DNA of 64,000 nucleotides from Roseibium aggregatum (GTDB lineage: Bacteria; Pseudomonadota; Alphaproteobacteria; Rhizobiales; Stappiaceae): positions 310,001 through 374,000 of the forward strand of contig NZ_JAEKJZ010000001.1 in assembly GCF_017309185.1 (NCBI RefSeq), written 5' to 3'. Each line of letters begins with the position of its first letter. Position 1 is the first letter of the stretch. The notes under the pieces were generated by a model. That model saw nothing but the letters and a program-made list of their open reading frames with translations, ran no database searches and was not told where the DNA came from. A program made the translations under genes and the position numbers. Positions 53,506-62,543 of this stretch are shown here, piece by piece.

Positions 53506-53979
53506 ATGACAGGAGACGCCTCGGAGGATGGGCGCGCGGAGGAGAACGGCTGGAAGGAACTGAAGATCGGCGGGTTCATGGACCGGGCCGGGCCGTTGCT
53601 GGCGCAAAGGCGGAACGGCTCCTGGATCTACGGTCTCCACACGGACGAGAGCCACACCAACCCGGCAGGGGTGCTTCATGGCGGCGTGACGGCCAGCCTG
53701 GTCGACCACGCCATCGCAATGGTTGCCTGGGAGGCGACGGGGAGGGTGCCCTGTGTCACCGTTCAGGTGGACCTGCGCTATCTCGAAGCGGCAAAAGCCG
53801 GAGACAGGCTGGAGGCACGGGTGGCCATGAGGCACCGTACGAAGTCACTGCTCTTTCTGGATGCGGACGTCACGGTTTCCGGCAAGGCGATCGCATCCGC
53901 TTCAGCCGTCATGAAGCCGATCCGAAGAACCTCGGCACCTGTCTCAGACCAGACCGCAGAGAAACAAGATGAGCGATAG
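53506..53979 (+). CDS. PaaI-type hotdog thioesterase, 157 aa
   Basis: Acyl-CoA thioesterase of the HGG class. Motif GVLHGGVTASLVDHAIAMVA (HGG at about residues 66-68, acid residue in LVDHA) is followed by VTVQVDLRYLEAAKAGDRLE. Members release CoA from aromatic or aliphatic acyl-CoA, often to rescue CoA when a catabolic step stalls. It starts three bases after the IclR stop and overlaps the CoA-transferase gene by 11 bases, so the three are tightly coupled. Confidence 0.92.
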   Translation: MTGDASEDGRAEENGWKELKIGGFMDRAGPLLAQRRNGSWIYGLHTDESHTNPAGVLHGGVTASLVDHAIAMVAWEATGRVPCVTVQVDLRYLEAAKAGDRLEARVAMRHRTKSLLFLDADVTVSGKAIASASAVMKPIRRTSAPVSDQTAEKQDER

Positions 53980-55216
53980 CAATCAACCTGAAACCGGCCG
54001 GAGGGGACCCTTGTCCGGCGTTCGTGTCCTCGACTTTTCCCGCATTCTTTCGGGGCCCTACGCGAGCATGGTGCTGGCGGACCTTGGCGCGGAAGTCATC
54101 AAGGTCGAGCCGGTTGGGAGCGGCGACGAAACGCGCAATTTTCCGCCGTTCAAGGGGCCTCTCAGCCACTATTACATCGCGCTCAACCGCAGCAAGAAGA
54201 GCCTGGCGCTCGATCTCAAGTCGCCCAGGGGCAACAAGATCGCCAGGGATCTCGCCGGTCACTGCGATATCGTCCTGGAAAATTTCCGCCCCGGAGTCAT
54301 GGAGCGCCTGGGCCTGGACTACGAAACGCTTTCCGCCGACCGTCCTGAGCTGATCTACTGTTCGATAACCGGCTTCGGTGACGACAGCCCGTTGGCGAAC
54401 AAGCCTGCCTTTGACATTGTCGCCCAGGCGCTGTCCGGGATCATGAGCGTCAACCGGGAACCGGGAGCAGCTCCGAACAAGCTTGGCCTGCCTCTGGGAG
54501 ACATGGCCGGAAGCATCTTTTCCGTGTTCGGCATTCTGGCCGCGCTGGTCGAGCGCGGTCGGACCGGCAGGGGCCAGAAGGTCGATGTCGCCATGCTCGA
54601 CGGGCTGATCGCCATGCTGGGGTACCTGTCGCAGATATTCTTCGTCACCGGGACGGCTCCGCAACCGATCGGCACCCAGCATCCGAGCATCGTTCCTTAC
54701 GGCTCGTTCAAGACCAGGGACGGCCATGTCATCGTCGCGTGCCTGACGGAACGCTTCTGGATAAATTTTGCCGAATGCCTTGGCCTCTCGCACCTGACAA
54801 AGGATCCGCGTTTTGTGCTTTACCAGGACCGGCTGGCCAACCGAGATCAGCTAGAGCCCCTGATCAGCGAACGCATGCGGCAGGACACGACGGCTTACTG
54901 GCTCGACCGTCTGGCGGAATTCGATGTCCCGAACGCGCCCATACTGGACGTCGCAGAAGCGCTGCAACAGGAACATGTCCAGAAGCGGGGGCTCGTGGAA
55001 AAGGTTTCCCATCCGGTGGTCGGCGAGATGGATCTCGTTGGAAACCCGATCCGCTTCGGCAACGCGCGGCAAGCGCCTTCCACGGCCCCTTCTCTTCTCG
55101 GAGAGGACAGTTATTCCGTACTCAAGCAGTATCTGGATCTGGAGCAAGAGGAATTGCAGGACCTCGCCTCGGAAGGCATCGTTCAATTCGGAGACCGAAA
55201 GATGGACGGTTTGTGA
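53969..55216 (+). CDS. CaiB/BaiF family (class III) CoA-transferase, 415 aa
   Basis: Moves CoA between carboxylic acids through a covalent aspartyl intermediate. The N terminus is typical: LSGVRVLDFSRILSGPYASM, VLADLGAEVIKVEPVGSGDE, then LDLKSPRG. The catalytic Asp is in LPLGDMAGSIFSVFG near residue 175. The length is standard. The start overlaps the thioesterase gene. It ends the plus-strand arm of the cluster. Together with the acyl-CoA ligase on the other strand, the cell has two alternative ways to activate acids here. Confidence 0.94.
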   Translation: MSDSNQPETGRRGPLSGVRVLDFSRILSGPYASMVLADLGAEVIKVEPVGSGDETRNFPPFKGPLSHYYIALNRSKKSLALDLKSPRGNKIARDLAGHCDIVLENFRPGVMERLGLDYETLSADRPELIYCSITGFGDDSPLANKPAFDIVAQALSGIMSVNREPGAAPNKLGLPLGDMAGSIFSVFGILAALVERGRTGRGQKVDVAMLDGLIAMLGYLSQIFFVTGTAPQPIGTQHPSIVPYGSFKTRDGHVIVACLTERFWINFAECLGLSHLTKDPRFVLYQDRLANRDQLEPLISERMRQDTTAYWLDRLAEFDVPNAPILDVAEALQQEHVQKRGLVEKVSHPVVGEMDLVGNPIRFGNARQAPSTAPSLLGEDSYSVLKQYLDLEQEELQDLASEGIVQFGDRKMDGL

Positions 55217-55325
55217 GCCGGATCGTTCCGGTCCCTGCAACGGCCCGGCCGATGCGGGGCGGGCGCAGCATCTCACGTCTCCAGTCGAGGCTCCGCAAGC
55301 TGCGGATCCGGAATTTTCCAGGCGG

Positions 55326-56684
55326 TCAGCTTTCCCGCGTTCCCAGCTGAACCGGGGTTTTTCCGTCGGCCGGGTCGTCCGGTTTCTCGCCGGCGAGCCG
55401 CAGGGTGCGTTCCAGGAGCTCCTCGTAGACCGGGCGCCCGCCGAGCTGGTGGGCCGTCAGCGAAGCGGTCGTACAGGTCACCAGCACCGGCATGATCAGG
55501 GCATAGGCGCCGGTCAGTTCCATGACCAGCACGACACCCACGAGCGGGGCTCGTACGGAGGCCGCGAAGAACCCGCCCATCGCGGCGACGGCGCAGGCGG
55601 CGCGGAAATCCGGTTCGAGCGGAAAAAGGTCGATCGAGGCGACGCCGAAAGCAAGCCCGGCACAGGTCGCAATCGACAGCATCGGTGCGAAGATGCCGCC
55701 GGGCACGCCCGAGGCGTAGGAAAACAGCACCCCGCTGAAACGAAGAAGCGTCAGGATCATCAGGACGCCAATTCCGTGGTGCGAGGTGATCAGGCCGTGG
55801 ACGAGATCCTCTCCGCCGCCGGTGGCTTCCGGCAGGGCATTCAGGAGGGCACCGGTAACCCCGCCGATCGCCAGCGCCGGCAGCCAGCGGAATCCGGATG
55901 GGATCTTCAGGAAAAGGTCCATGACAGCGATCAGCGCCCGGTTGAAGAACACGCCGAGCGCGCCGAGAAAAACGCCCATAAGGGCCAGCAAGGCAAAGCT
56001 CCAGACCGGAACATAGGTGACGTTCACCAGAAGCAGCGGCCCGATATGCGTGAGTTCCTCCGTTATCGCCGCGCTCAGGATCGAGGCGATGATGACCGCC
56101 ATATAGGTCCGGTAGTTGAACGGGAACTGGCGTCGCGTTTCCTCCACGATGAACAGGATGGCGGCGAGCGGCGCATTGAAGGCGGCGGCGAGGCCGGCGG
56201 CGGCGCCTGAGGCGAGAAGTCCCTTGTGATCGTCGGGCCGGATGGCATGGGACCTGGCCAGCGCTTCGGCGGTCATCGCGCCCATGTGAATCGTCGGCCC
56301 CTCGCGGCCAAGCACAAGCCCGGACCCAAGTGCCAGGAGCCCGCCGAAGAACTTGGCGAAGAGCACATTGGGCCAATGCAGCGGGCGCTTGTTCTCCATG
56401 GCGCCTTCGATTTCCTGGATGCCGCTTCCCGCCGCTTCCGGCGCAACCCGCCGGACAAGCAGAAAGGCGGCGCTGACACAGGCGGCCGATACGGCAATCG
56501 ACACGGCATAAGACAGGGCTCCGCCACCCAGTTCGGCCCTCAAGGCCGCATAGCGGGTAAGCAGGAATTCCACTCCCGAGTGGAATCCGGTCGACAGGCC
56601 GCCAACGAGAATGCCGACGACAGCGGCCTTCAGGAAATACGCGGCATCGGAGCCCGGCGCAAAGGGGCGGATTCGGTCTGTCAT
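55326..56684 (-). CDS. ClC family chloride channel/antiporter, 452 aa
   Basis: Double-barrelled membrane protein, probably an H+/Cl- exchanger. Motifs: GSGIQEIEG at 86-94 (usually GSGIP), GREGPTIHMG at 126-135 with gating Glu128, VEETRRQF with the internal proton-path Glu181/182, GGIFAPML near 340, and the tyrosine in RPVYEELL near 422. Presence of both glutamates favours antiport over a passive channel. No CBS domain follows. ATG 56684 is chosen; its ribosome site is weak. It is convergent with the CoA-transferase gene. Confidence 0.93.
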   Translation of the reverse strand: MTDRIRPFAPGSDAAYFLKAAVVGILVGGLSTGFHSGVEFLLTRYAALRAELGGGALSYAVSIAVSAACVSAAFLLVRRVAPEAAGSGIQEIEGAMENKRPLHWPNVLFAKFFGGLLALGSGLVLGREGPTIHMGAMTAEALARSHAIRPDDHKGLLASGAAAGLAAAFNAPLAAILFIVEETRRQFPFNYRTYMAVIIASILSAAITEELTHIGPLLLVNVTYVPVWSFALLALMGVFLGALGVFFNRALIAVMDLFLKIPSGFRWLPALAIGGVTGALLNALPEATGGGEDLVHGLITSHHGIGVLMILTLLRFSGVLFSYASGVPGGIFAPMLSIATCAGLAFGVASIDLFPLEPDFRAACAVAAMGGFFAASVRAPLVGVVLVMELTGAYALIMPVLVTCTTASLTAHQLGGRPVYEELLERTLRLAGEKPDDPADGKTPVQLGTRES

Positions 56685-56850
56685 ATCAGGGCTCACGGAG
56701 CGGCCGTTGAAACGGGCCGGGAGAATTCTGGGGTCAAACTGCAAGAAAGGGAAGGCCGTTCAAGAAAAGCCTTCTCGGCCAAACGGAAAACGCGCGGAGT
56801 GTCCGCGCGTTTTGCTTGACTGGGAATTGGTCCGGCGGCCCGGACCACGG

Positions 56851-57609
56851 TCAGATCACATGGACGGTGGTGCCGACGCCGACACGCTCGTAGAGGTCGA
56901 TCACGTCTTCGTTGCGCATGCGGATGCAGCCCGAGGAGACCGCATGACCGATGGTCCACGGCTGGTTCGAGCCGTGAATGCGGTAAAGCGTGGAGCCGAG
57001 ATACAGCGCGCGGGCGCCGAGCGGATTTTGCGGGCCGCCGGCCATGTGCACCGGCAGGTCGGGGCGCCGTTTGCGCATTTCCGCCGGCGGCCGCCAGTCC
57101 GGCCATTCCGCCTTGCGCGTGATCTTGTGCGTGCCCGCCCATTCGAAACCGGGTTTGCCGACGCCGACACCGTAGCGGCGGGCCGTGCCATCCCTTTGCA
57201 CGAGGTAGAGGTAGCGCTCATTGGTGTCGATCACGATCGTGCCGGGTTTGCGCGAACCCGTGTAGTTGACGATGGTCGGCAGGAACTGCGGCGCGACCTG
57301 CCGTGTCTGCTGCGTCCGTCTTTGTGCCCGGGGGGCGGGCTCGAGACTGCGCGACCACCAGTTCGCGCGACGGACCTGCGGCTGCTGAACCTGGCGCGGC
57401 TGGTAGCGGCGCTGCTGAACGGGCGCCTGAACACGACGGGCTGCCCCGGGCTGCAGCTGCAGAACCCAGGGTTCGGTCAGGTTCGGACTGAGAACGAGCG
57501 GCGGCGGCGCCACCTGGCCGGCAATTGCTCCGCCGCTGAGGACGGAAACGGCAAACAGGGCGCCGGCGACGAGCCGGACCTTTGAGGAAACGCTTTGAAC
57601 GAACACCAT
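56851..57609 (-). CDS. L,D-transpeptidase (YkuD domain), 252 aa
   Basis: Periplasmic enzyme that links peptidoglycan stems or anchors proteins to them. Signal peptide residues 1-31 (charged start, ALFAVSVLSGGAIA), then an Arg/Gln/Pro-rich linker to about residue 110, then the YkuD domain (TIVIDTNERYLYLV). Catalytic residues: His212 (IHGSN), His222 and Cys228 in HAVSSGCIRM. ATG 57609 follows AAGAG; a GTG at 57639 is an alternative. The length and layout match the many LDT paralogues of alphaproteobacteria. Confidence 0.94.
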   Translation of the reverse strand: MVFVQSVSSKVRLVAGALFAVSVLSGGAIAGQVAPPPLVLSPNLTEPWVLQLQPGAARRVQAPVQQRRYQPRQVQQPQVRRANWWSRSLEPAPRAQRRTQQTRQVAPQFLPTIVNYTGSRKPGTIVIDTNERYLYLVQRDGTARRYGVGVGKPGFEWAGTHKITRKAEWPDWRPPAEMRKRRPDLPVHMAGGPQNPLGARALYLGSTLYRIHGSNQPWTIGHAVSSGCIRMRNEDVIDLYERVGVGTTVHVI

Positions 57610-57839
57610 GGCAGCACTCTTTAACTTGTCATCGACCACGCCGGTTAACGGATTGGCAACGATGATAGGCAGAGGCAGGAAGCCAAAAAGTGAATCCCGA
57701 ACGTGGAATTCCGGTAATTGTTTCTTATGGTTAGTGCTTGGTTGAGGAACAGGCTTAACAAAGTCCTAGCCGTCACGGCGCGTGGAATTAGGCTGCCGCG
57801 AACGGGATTGAAAACCTTGCTCTTTCGGAAAAAGGTTGG

Positions 57840-58562
57840 TTAACGCACCCGCCTGCGGGCATCGCGGGCCACCAGGGGCAGGACCTGCCGTGTCTGCTTC
57901 ATGGACATGCCTGGTTTGATCCGCGGATCGTAAAGCATGTTCAGGATGAGCTGATCGAACACCGTGAACCGGCTGTGGCGGGACGAATCGTTAAACACGG
58001 AATGAATGAGTTCCGAATCGTCGTTCATGGGGCCGAGACCCTGCAGAAGTTCTTCCACGAGGCAGCGTTTGAAAAGGAACTCGCCTTCGTCGGAGACGAT
58101 CACCGCCGCGGAGCGCTTGATGCCGCGCGACCCGGAGACCACCCGGACAAGGCATCTGCCTGGCACCCGGGCGCGGTCGTTCTTGTAGACATCCTTCTTG
58201 ACCACCGGCTCGTACTGCGAACGGTCGACAACATAGACCTCGAAATTCGCGCGCGCAGGATCCTTCGCGATAGCCGTTGTCAGGCCGCCGATCCGGTTGC
58301 CGATCTCACGTATGAACCGGTGGACCGTGTTCCGCCGGTCGCGCCTCGAAAGATTGTGTACGTAAAAAAGAACAGGCTTGGTGAATTTCTTGACCTGGTA
58401 CGGCCGCCAGCTCCAGCTTCGGTATTCAAGCCCGAAGACGGTTTTTTCGAAACCGGCAATCAGTTCCTCGGTCGAAAAGGAGTCGCTTGCGGCGCGTGCC
58501 GGAAGCGGAACGAAGAGCAAGGCAATCGAGAGGATGGTCAGGAACGAACGCATGGATGTCAT
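57840..58562 (-). CDS. DUF2927 family secreted protein, 240 aa
   Basis: Signal peptide residues 1-24 (MTSMRSFLTILSIALLFVPL then PARAA). The DUF2927 family words follow: STEELIAGFEKTVFGLEYRS, FYVHNLSRRDRRNTV, RCLVEELLQGLGPMNDDSEL and HSVFNDSSRH. The domain has the look of a zinc-less metzincin-like fold but no HExxH is present. Function is unknown. ATG 58562 or 58553 are both possible. The gene lies between the L,D-transpeptidase gene and cheZ, with no apparent operon. Confidence 0.87.
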   Translation of the reverse strand: MTSMRSFLTILSIALLFVPLPARAASDSFSTEELIAGFEKTVFGLEYRSWSWRPYQVKKFTKPVLFYVHNLSRRDRRNTVHRFIREIGNRIGGLTTAIAKDPARANFEVYVVDRSQYEPVVKKDVYKNDRARVPGRCLVRVVSGSRGIKRSAAVIVSDEGEFLFKRCLVEELLQGLGPMNDDSELIHSVFNDSSRHSRFTVFDQLILNMLYDPRIKPGMSMKQTRQVLPLVARDARRRVR

Positions 58563-58825
58563 TGAGCTTTGAAAAACCGTTGTGACCCTTTCGGCATTGT
58601 CCCTTCGAGGCCGCCACCCAAGCGTATGGTCAAGCCGGTCCCTTCCAGGTGCCGCAGAAGATAGCCAAAGCGTCTTGAAGAGGGAAGCAAAGAAACCGTT
58701 ACCGCCGGGATGCCGCCCTTGTAAATTCCTGCAATTCTTGAAAAAACAATTCTTTAAACTTCGCCGGTTATAACTGAAGCCTGTTGCGCTAAGAAACGCC
58801 CCAGGGGCAAGGGACGGGAGACGGC

Positions 58826-59578
58826 ATGGCCGCGGTGAAGAAATCTTTTCGGGCGGAAAACCTGATACGAATGCATTCCGGAGCTCAGGAAGACCCTCTC
58901 TTCGTTGAGGAGCGCCGCCACCAGGAGATTCTGGAGGAGATCGCCGGCCTCAAATCCATGATCCGCAAAGGCGGCGGGGGTTCACAGCAGGCGGTGGATC
59001 CACAGGAGATGAGCGAAAAGTTCATGTCCGAGTTCCGCAAGGAACTGTCGGAAGCCGCGAAACTCAAGGTCGAACTCGACTCGATTTACGAGGCGATCGC
59101 GCAGACCAAGAAGGAAATCGCGACCCTGCATGTCACGACCGGCTCCAAGGGCGAGGAAATGACACGGGTCACCAACGAGCTGGATGCGGTCGTGGTCGGC
59201 ACCGAAGGGGCGACGGAAAGAATTCTGTCCGCGGCGGAATTCATCGACGAAACAGCCAATACCCTGTCCGGCCGGGTCGACCGGGACGATGCAGGACTCA
59301 CATCCGACATTCAGGAGCAGGTCGTTCAGATCTTCGAAGCCTGTAACTTCCAGGATCTGACCGGTCAGCGCATTACGAAAGTCGTCGCCACGCTGCGCTT
59401 CGTCGAGGACCGTATCATCCAGATGATGGATATCTGGGGCGGTATCGAGACATTCAAGGACATCGAAGTCGACGAGCGGGAAGTCAAGGAAGGCGACGCG
59501 GCTCTCCTCAACGGCCCGTCGCTGGAAAGCGACGTGGATGTCGCCTCCCAGGACGATATCGACGCCTTGTTCGCCTGA
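58826..59578 (+). CDS. cheZ: CheZ-type CheY-phosphate phosphatase, 250 aa
   Basis: Removes phosphate from CheY in chemotaxis. A long helical hairpin spans about 60-200, with the catalytic motif FQDLTGQRI at 175-183 (Gln176 equals the catalytic Gln147 of the E. coli enzyme). The C terminus ends SQDDIDALFA, which looks like the CheY-binding peptide of FliM (SQxEIDALL) and replaces the E. coli CheZ tail as the CheY tether. GGGAGA precedes the ATG. A terminator follows at 59604. The gene stands alone, away from a che operon. Confidence 0.93.
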   Translation: MAAVKKSFRAENLIRMHSGAQEDPLFVEERRHQEILEEIAGLKSMIRKGGGGSQQAVDPQEMSEKFMSEFRKELSEAAKLKVELDSIYEAIAQTKKEIATLHVTTGSKGEEMTRVTNELDAVVVGTEGATERILSAAEFIDETANTLSGRVDRDDAGLTSDIQEQVVQIFEACNFQDLTGQRITKVVATLRFVEDRIIQMMDIWGGIETFKDIEVDEREVKEGDAALLNGPSLESDVDVASQDDIDALFA

Positions 59579-59603
59579 GTTTTTCTGTCTCACGCAAGAT
59601 TGG

Positions 59604-59626
59604 CCCGGCCCTCGCGCCGGGTTTTT
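59604..59626 (+). terminator. Rho-independent terminator of cheZ
   Basis: CCCGGC pairs with GCCGGG around CCTCGC, followed by TTTTTC. It begins 26 bases after the stop. Confidence 0.85.
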
Positions 59627-59719
59627 CATGTCCGGACCCTGGAAGCGGTCTCCGGTGTCTTGCGCTTTCCGGACCGTAGCGGTATGAGTTGAGAACAAAC
59701 AGTGAATATTCGAGGGGCC

Positions 59720-60394
59720 ATGGCCGACACGAAATCCGCAACCGCTGCAAAGCCTGAACGCGATCCGGTGACCGGTCTTCTGGAAGGCACGGACGGATTG
59801 AAACGCTGCTGGTGGCACGGCGGTCTGGACGATTATCAGCGCTATCACGACACCGAATGGGGCTGGCCGGTCGACGAGGACTGGCGCCTGTTCGAGAAAA
59901 TCTGCCTGGAGGGGTTTCAGTCAGGCCTGTCCTGGCTGACGATCCTGCGCAAGCGCGAGGCCTTCCGGGCGGCCTTCGCCAATTTCGAGTTCGAGAAGGT
60001 GGCCGTCTTCACCGAAGCGGATGTGGAGCGGTATCTTCAGGACAGCGGGATTGTCCGCCACAGAAAGAAGATCGAATCCACCATCAACAACGCGAAGCGC
60101 GCGCTGGACCTGGTATCCGAATTCGGGTCGCTGGCCGCCTATTTCTGGTCCTTTGAACCCAAGCCGGAAAACCGCCCGCCCAGGCTCGATTTCGAGACCG
60201 CCCGAACTCTCGGCAAGACGGCGGAAAGCACGGCCTTGTCCAAGGATCTCAAGAAGCGGGGCTGGAGTTTCGTCGGCCCGACCACCGTCTACGCCTTCAT
60301 GCAGTCCATGGGGATGGTCAACGACCACCTGGAAGGCTGCTGCTGCCGGGAGAAGGTCGAGCAGGCGCGGGCGGACTTCCTGAGGCCGGTCTGA
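59720..60394 (+). CDS. tag: DNA-3-methyladenine glycosylase I, 224 aa
   Basis: Base-excision repair enzyme that removes 3-methyladenine. Zinc-site residues are visible: Cys30 and His43 near the N terminus (RCWWHGGLDDYQRYHDTEWG) and His/Cys in NDHLEGCCC near the end. The glycosylase helix region is SGLSWLTILRKREAFRAAF and WSFVGPTTVYAFMQSMGMVN. The N terminus is about 20 residues longer than in E. coli Tag. ATG 59720 follows GAGGGG. It converges with the AraC gene. Confidence 0.95.
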   Translation: MADTKSATAAKPERDPVTGLLEGTDGLKRCWWHGGLDDYQRYHDTEWGWPVDEDWRLFEKICLEGFQSGLSWLTILRKREAFRAAFANFEFEKVAVFTEADVERYLQDSGIVRHRKKIESTINNAKRALDLVSEFGSLAAYFWSFEPKPENRPPRLDFETARTLGKTAESTALSKDLKKRGWSFVGPTTVYAFMQSMGMVNDHLEGCCCREKVEQARADFLRPV

Positions 60395-60415
60395 TCGTCT
60401 GACGAAGGTTTACTT

Positions 60416-61381
60416 CTATCCGGCGCCCTGGGTGTCGGAGCCGGGTGTCGTTCCGAAACGCTTCTTGTAGGCGGTGACGAAATTCGAAACATGGGCGTAG
60501 CCCGCCTCATGGGCAATTTCCTTCAGCACGCGGGACCCGTCCAGAAGGCTGAGGCGCGCGCTATCGAGCCGCTGCGCCTTGGCGAAACCGAAAATGGTCG
60601 ACCCGAAAAGTGTCTTGAAGGCCTGGTTCAAGGTCTTCCGGTCGATCCCGGTGTCTCTTGCCAGGGTCTCAAGATCCGGCAGGTTCAAGGGATCCGAGAC
60701 AATCCGGTCGCGGATGTCATGAACGGCATTCCTGACACGGGGAGGCACGGGGGTGGTGTTCGCGATGTTCTCGGCGCCGGGATCGTCGAGCAGGTGGGCG
60801 AGCAGCACGCGCGCCATTCCGTCAACCTGCAGGGCGCGCAAGGATCCGGTGAGCTTTTCCTGAAACAGGCTGGCGCCCAGATATTGAAGAGCGGCCGGAT
60901 TTTGTCTGCGAACCTGACCGGTCCTTAAGCCCTCGTCCTCCAGAAGGTGCTGGAACCTGTGCGGCACAACGCCAGTGAGACGGTTGTCGAGCTCGTCGCG
61001 CGACAAGGTGTAGGTGATCATCCTGAGAGCGGAATTGGCCTGAAAGGAAAAGGTCGCCACAGTGCCCGGCAGGCCGTGCGCGGTTGACGTTCCAGCCTGG
61101 TAACGTGCGTTCACGCCGTCTTCCACATCGAGGGCATAGTGCCCGGCAAGCGTCGACTGCAGGCAGAGGCAGTCTCCCTGTTCGCGGATGTCGGTTGTTA
61201 GCTGAAAAGGCCGTTTGGCCTTGATTTCCGAGACATTCGCGACGATGCCGGGTCCGACGACCAGGCGTTCCAGAGCAACGCTGCCATAGTCCGCGGTCAG
61301 CTCCTTGATGTCTGTCAGCCGGAACGCATCCCGCTTTCTGGTGTCTTCCAGAACCCGCCAATCGATGGATGACTGCGCCAT
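60416..61381 (-). CDS. AraC family transcriptional regulator, 321 aa
   Basis: C-terminal AraC DNA-binding domain with two helix-turn-helix units (about 225-315): DLETLARDTGIDRKTLNQAF and LKEIAHEAGYAHVSNFVTAY, ending KKRFGTTPG. The N-terminal half is an AraC ligand-binding-2-like domain (LTTDIREQGDCLCLQSTLAG), the type seen in siderophore (PchR-like) or organic-ligand regulators. ATG 61381 has GGGAGAAG. It is a single gene; no iron transport gene adjoins it, so its target is unknown. Confidence 0.93.
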   Translation of the reverse strand: MAQSSIDWRVLEDTRKRDAFRLTDIKELTADYGSVALERLVVGPGIVANVSEIKAKRPFQLTTDIREQGDCLCLQSTLAGHYALDVEDGVNARYQAGTSTAHGLPGTVATFSFQANSALRMITYTLSRDELDNRLTGVVPHRFQHLLEDEGLRTGQVRRQNPAALQYLGASLFQEKLTGSLRALQVDGMARVLLAHLLDDPGAENIANTTPVPPRVRNAVHDIRDRIVSDPLNLPDLETLARDTGIDRKTLNQAFKTLFGSTIFGFAKAQRLDSARLSLLDGSRVLKEIAHEAGYAHVSNFVTAYKKRFGTTPGSDTQGAG

Positions 61382-61473
61382 TTCTTCTCCCGCCGCCTTC
61401 AGGTTCGGCAATGGCGGAAAAGTTACGCATTTTCGAAACAATCGTCCACGTTGTACGGCATGTTTCGCAAAGT

Positions 61474-62529
61474 TTATTGGGTGATGGTGTCCATCAGCGC
61501 TCCGACTTCGGCCAATCCGGTTGAAAGCGGCAACCCGTTATAGGCCTTGAGCACTCGGGACCTTGCATCGTCCGACGAAATGTCGCCGGTGCTGACGAGA
61601 TAGGTTCCGGGATCGAGTGGCAGGACGCTGCAGTCGATCGGATGCATCGCTCCCCAGGAGAAATTGAATGTCGTGGCGCCGAACGCGTTTTGGCCCAGAA
61701 CCGGTTCGACCGGAGAAATCTCCTGGCCGATGCCTTCAAGCAGTCTGCCGACAGGCCCGGCAAGGGGCATCTCCGAGTTGAGCAGATAGGCCGTTTCGCA
61801 AAGGGTTGCGAGGCCTTGAGCGTTGAGGGACGCACCGGGGACGCCGATCAGCGCGATGTCCAGGAGTGCCGCCTTGTGCAGCGTGTCGATGAAAAACCCT
61901 GGACCGCCCGTATTGCGCAAGAGTTCCAGCGTCACTTCGATGGGAAAGCGTCTGTGAACCGAATGGACCGCGCCGTTTCGGTCCCTCGAGATGCTGCCGG
62001 CTGTCAGGATCTCGTACAAGGCCCGGTAAGCTGTCGCACTGGACTGCTCCGTTTCGCCGGCATCGAGCGAAAAGCCCAGAACCGAACTGGGCGACATTGC
62101 CCTGAGCGGCCCGACGCCGGTCGGGTAATCGATGGTGCCGCCCATGAAAGCCAGGGCGCAGGGACCCGTGCAGGTCTGTCCCGGGCCGACAACGGTGCCG
62201 ATCTTCCTGTCCGCGAAGAAATTGGCAAGATCGACTGCGGCGGCATTGTCGCCTCCTTCGCCGGCAAGGCAGACATTCAACCCCCATTCCCCGGCCGCTT
62301 CGAACGCCGCGTCGGGTTGAGCCGCCAGATCCCGGAAGGTGTCCTTGAACCGGGCGACGGTGTCACCGTCGATGGGACCGGAGATCTCTACACCGCACTG
62401 GCCCGACAGGCGCAACTCTGGGGGAAGAGCCTGGTTATCCAGGACGATGACGTCGGCGCTGGCGCTCGTCGGCAGGGCCAGTAGCGCTGCAAGGAAAAGC
62501 GTCAGCGGCTTGAAAGGCAGCAGTCTCAT
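61474..62529 (-). CDS. Exported protein with a Clp/crotonase-like fold, 351 aa
   Basis: Not recognised as a named family. Signal peptide residues 1-25 (LTLFLAALLALPTSASA). The middle follows the pattern of periplasmic ClpP-like proteins: VEISGPIDGDTVARFKDTF, then NVCLAGEGGDNAAAVDLANF, VVGPGQTCTGPCALAFMGG and YRALYEILTAGSI. The GPCALAFMGG segment is at the place where ClpP-like proteases have Ser; here Cys-Ala-Leu-Ala occupies it, so serine-protease activity is not supported. ATG 62529 is used. It is separated by 14 bases from the upstream lipoprotein gene, so the two form an operon. Confidence 0.65.
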   Translation of the reverse strand: MRLLPFKPLTLFLAALLALPTSASADVIVLDNQALPPELRLSGQCGVEISGPIDGDTVARFKDTFRDLAAQPDAAFEAAGEWGLNVCLAGEGGDNAAAVDLANFFADRKIGTVVGPGQTCTGPCALAFMGGTIDYPTGVGPLRAMSPSSVLGFSLDAGETEQSSATAYRALYEILTAGSISRDRNGAVHSVHRRFPIEVTLELLRNTGGPGFFIDTLHKAALLDIALIGVPGASLNAQGLATLCETAYLLNSEMPLAGPVGRLLEGIGQEISPVEPVLGQNAFGATTFNFSWGAMHPIDCSVLPLDPGTYLVSTGDISSDDARSRVLKAYNGLPLSTGLAEVGALMDTITQ

Positions 62530-62543
62530 GTCGCCCACCGTTT

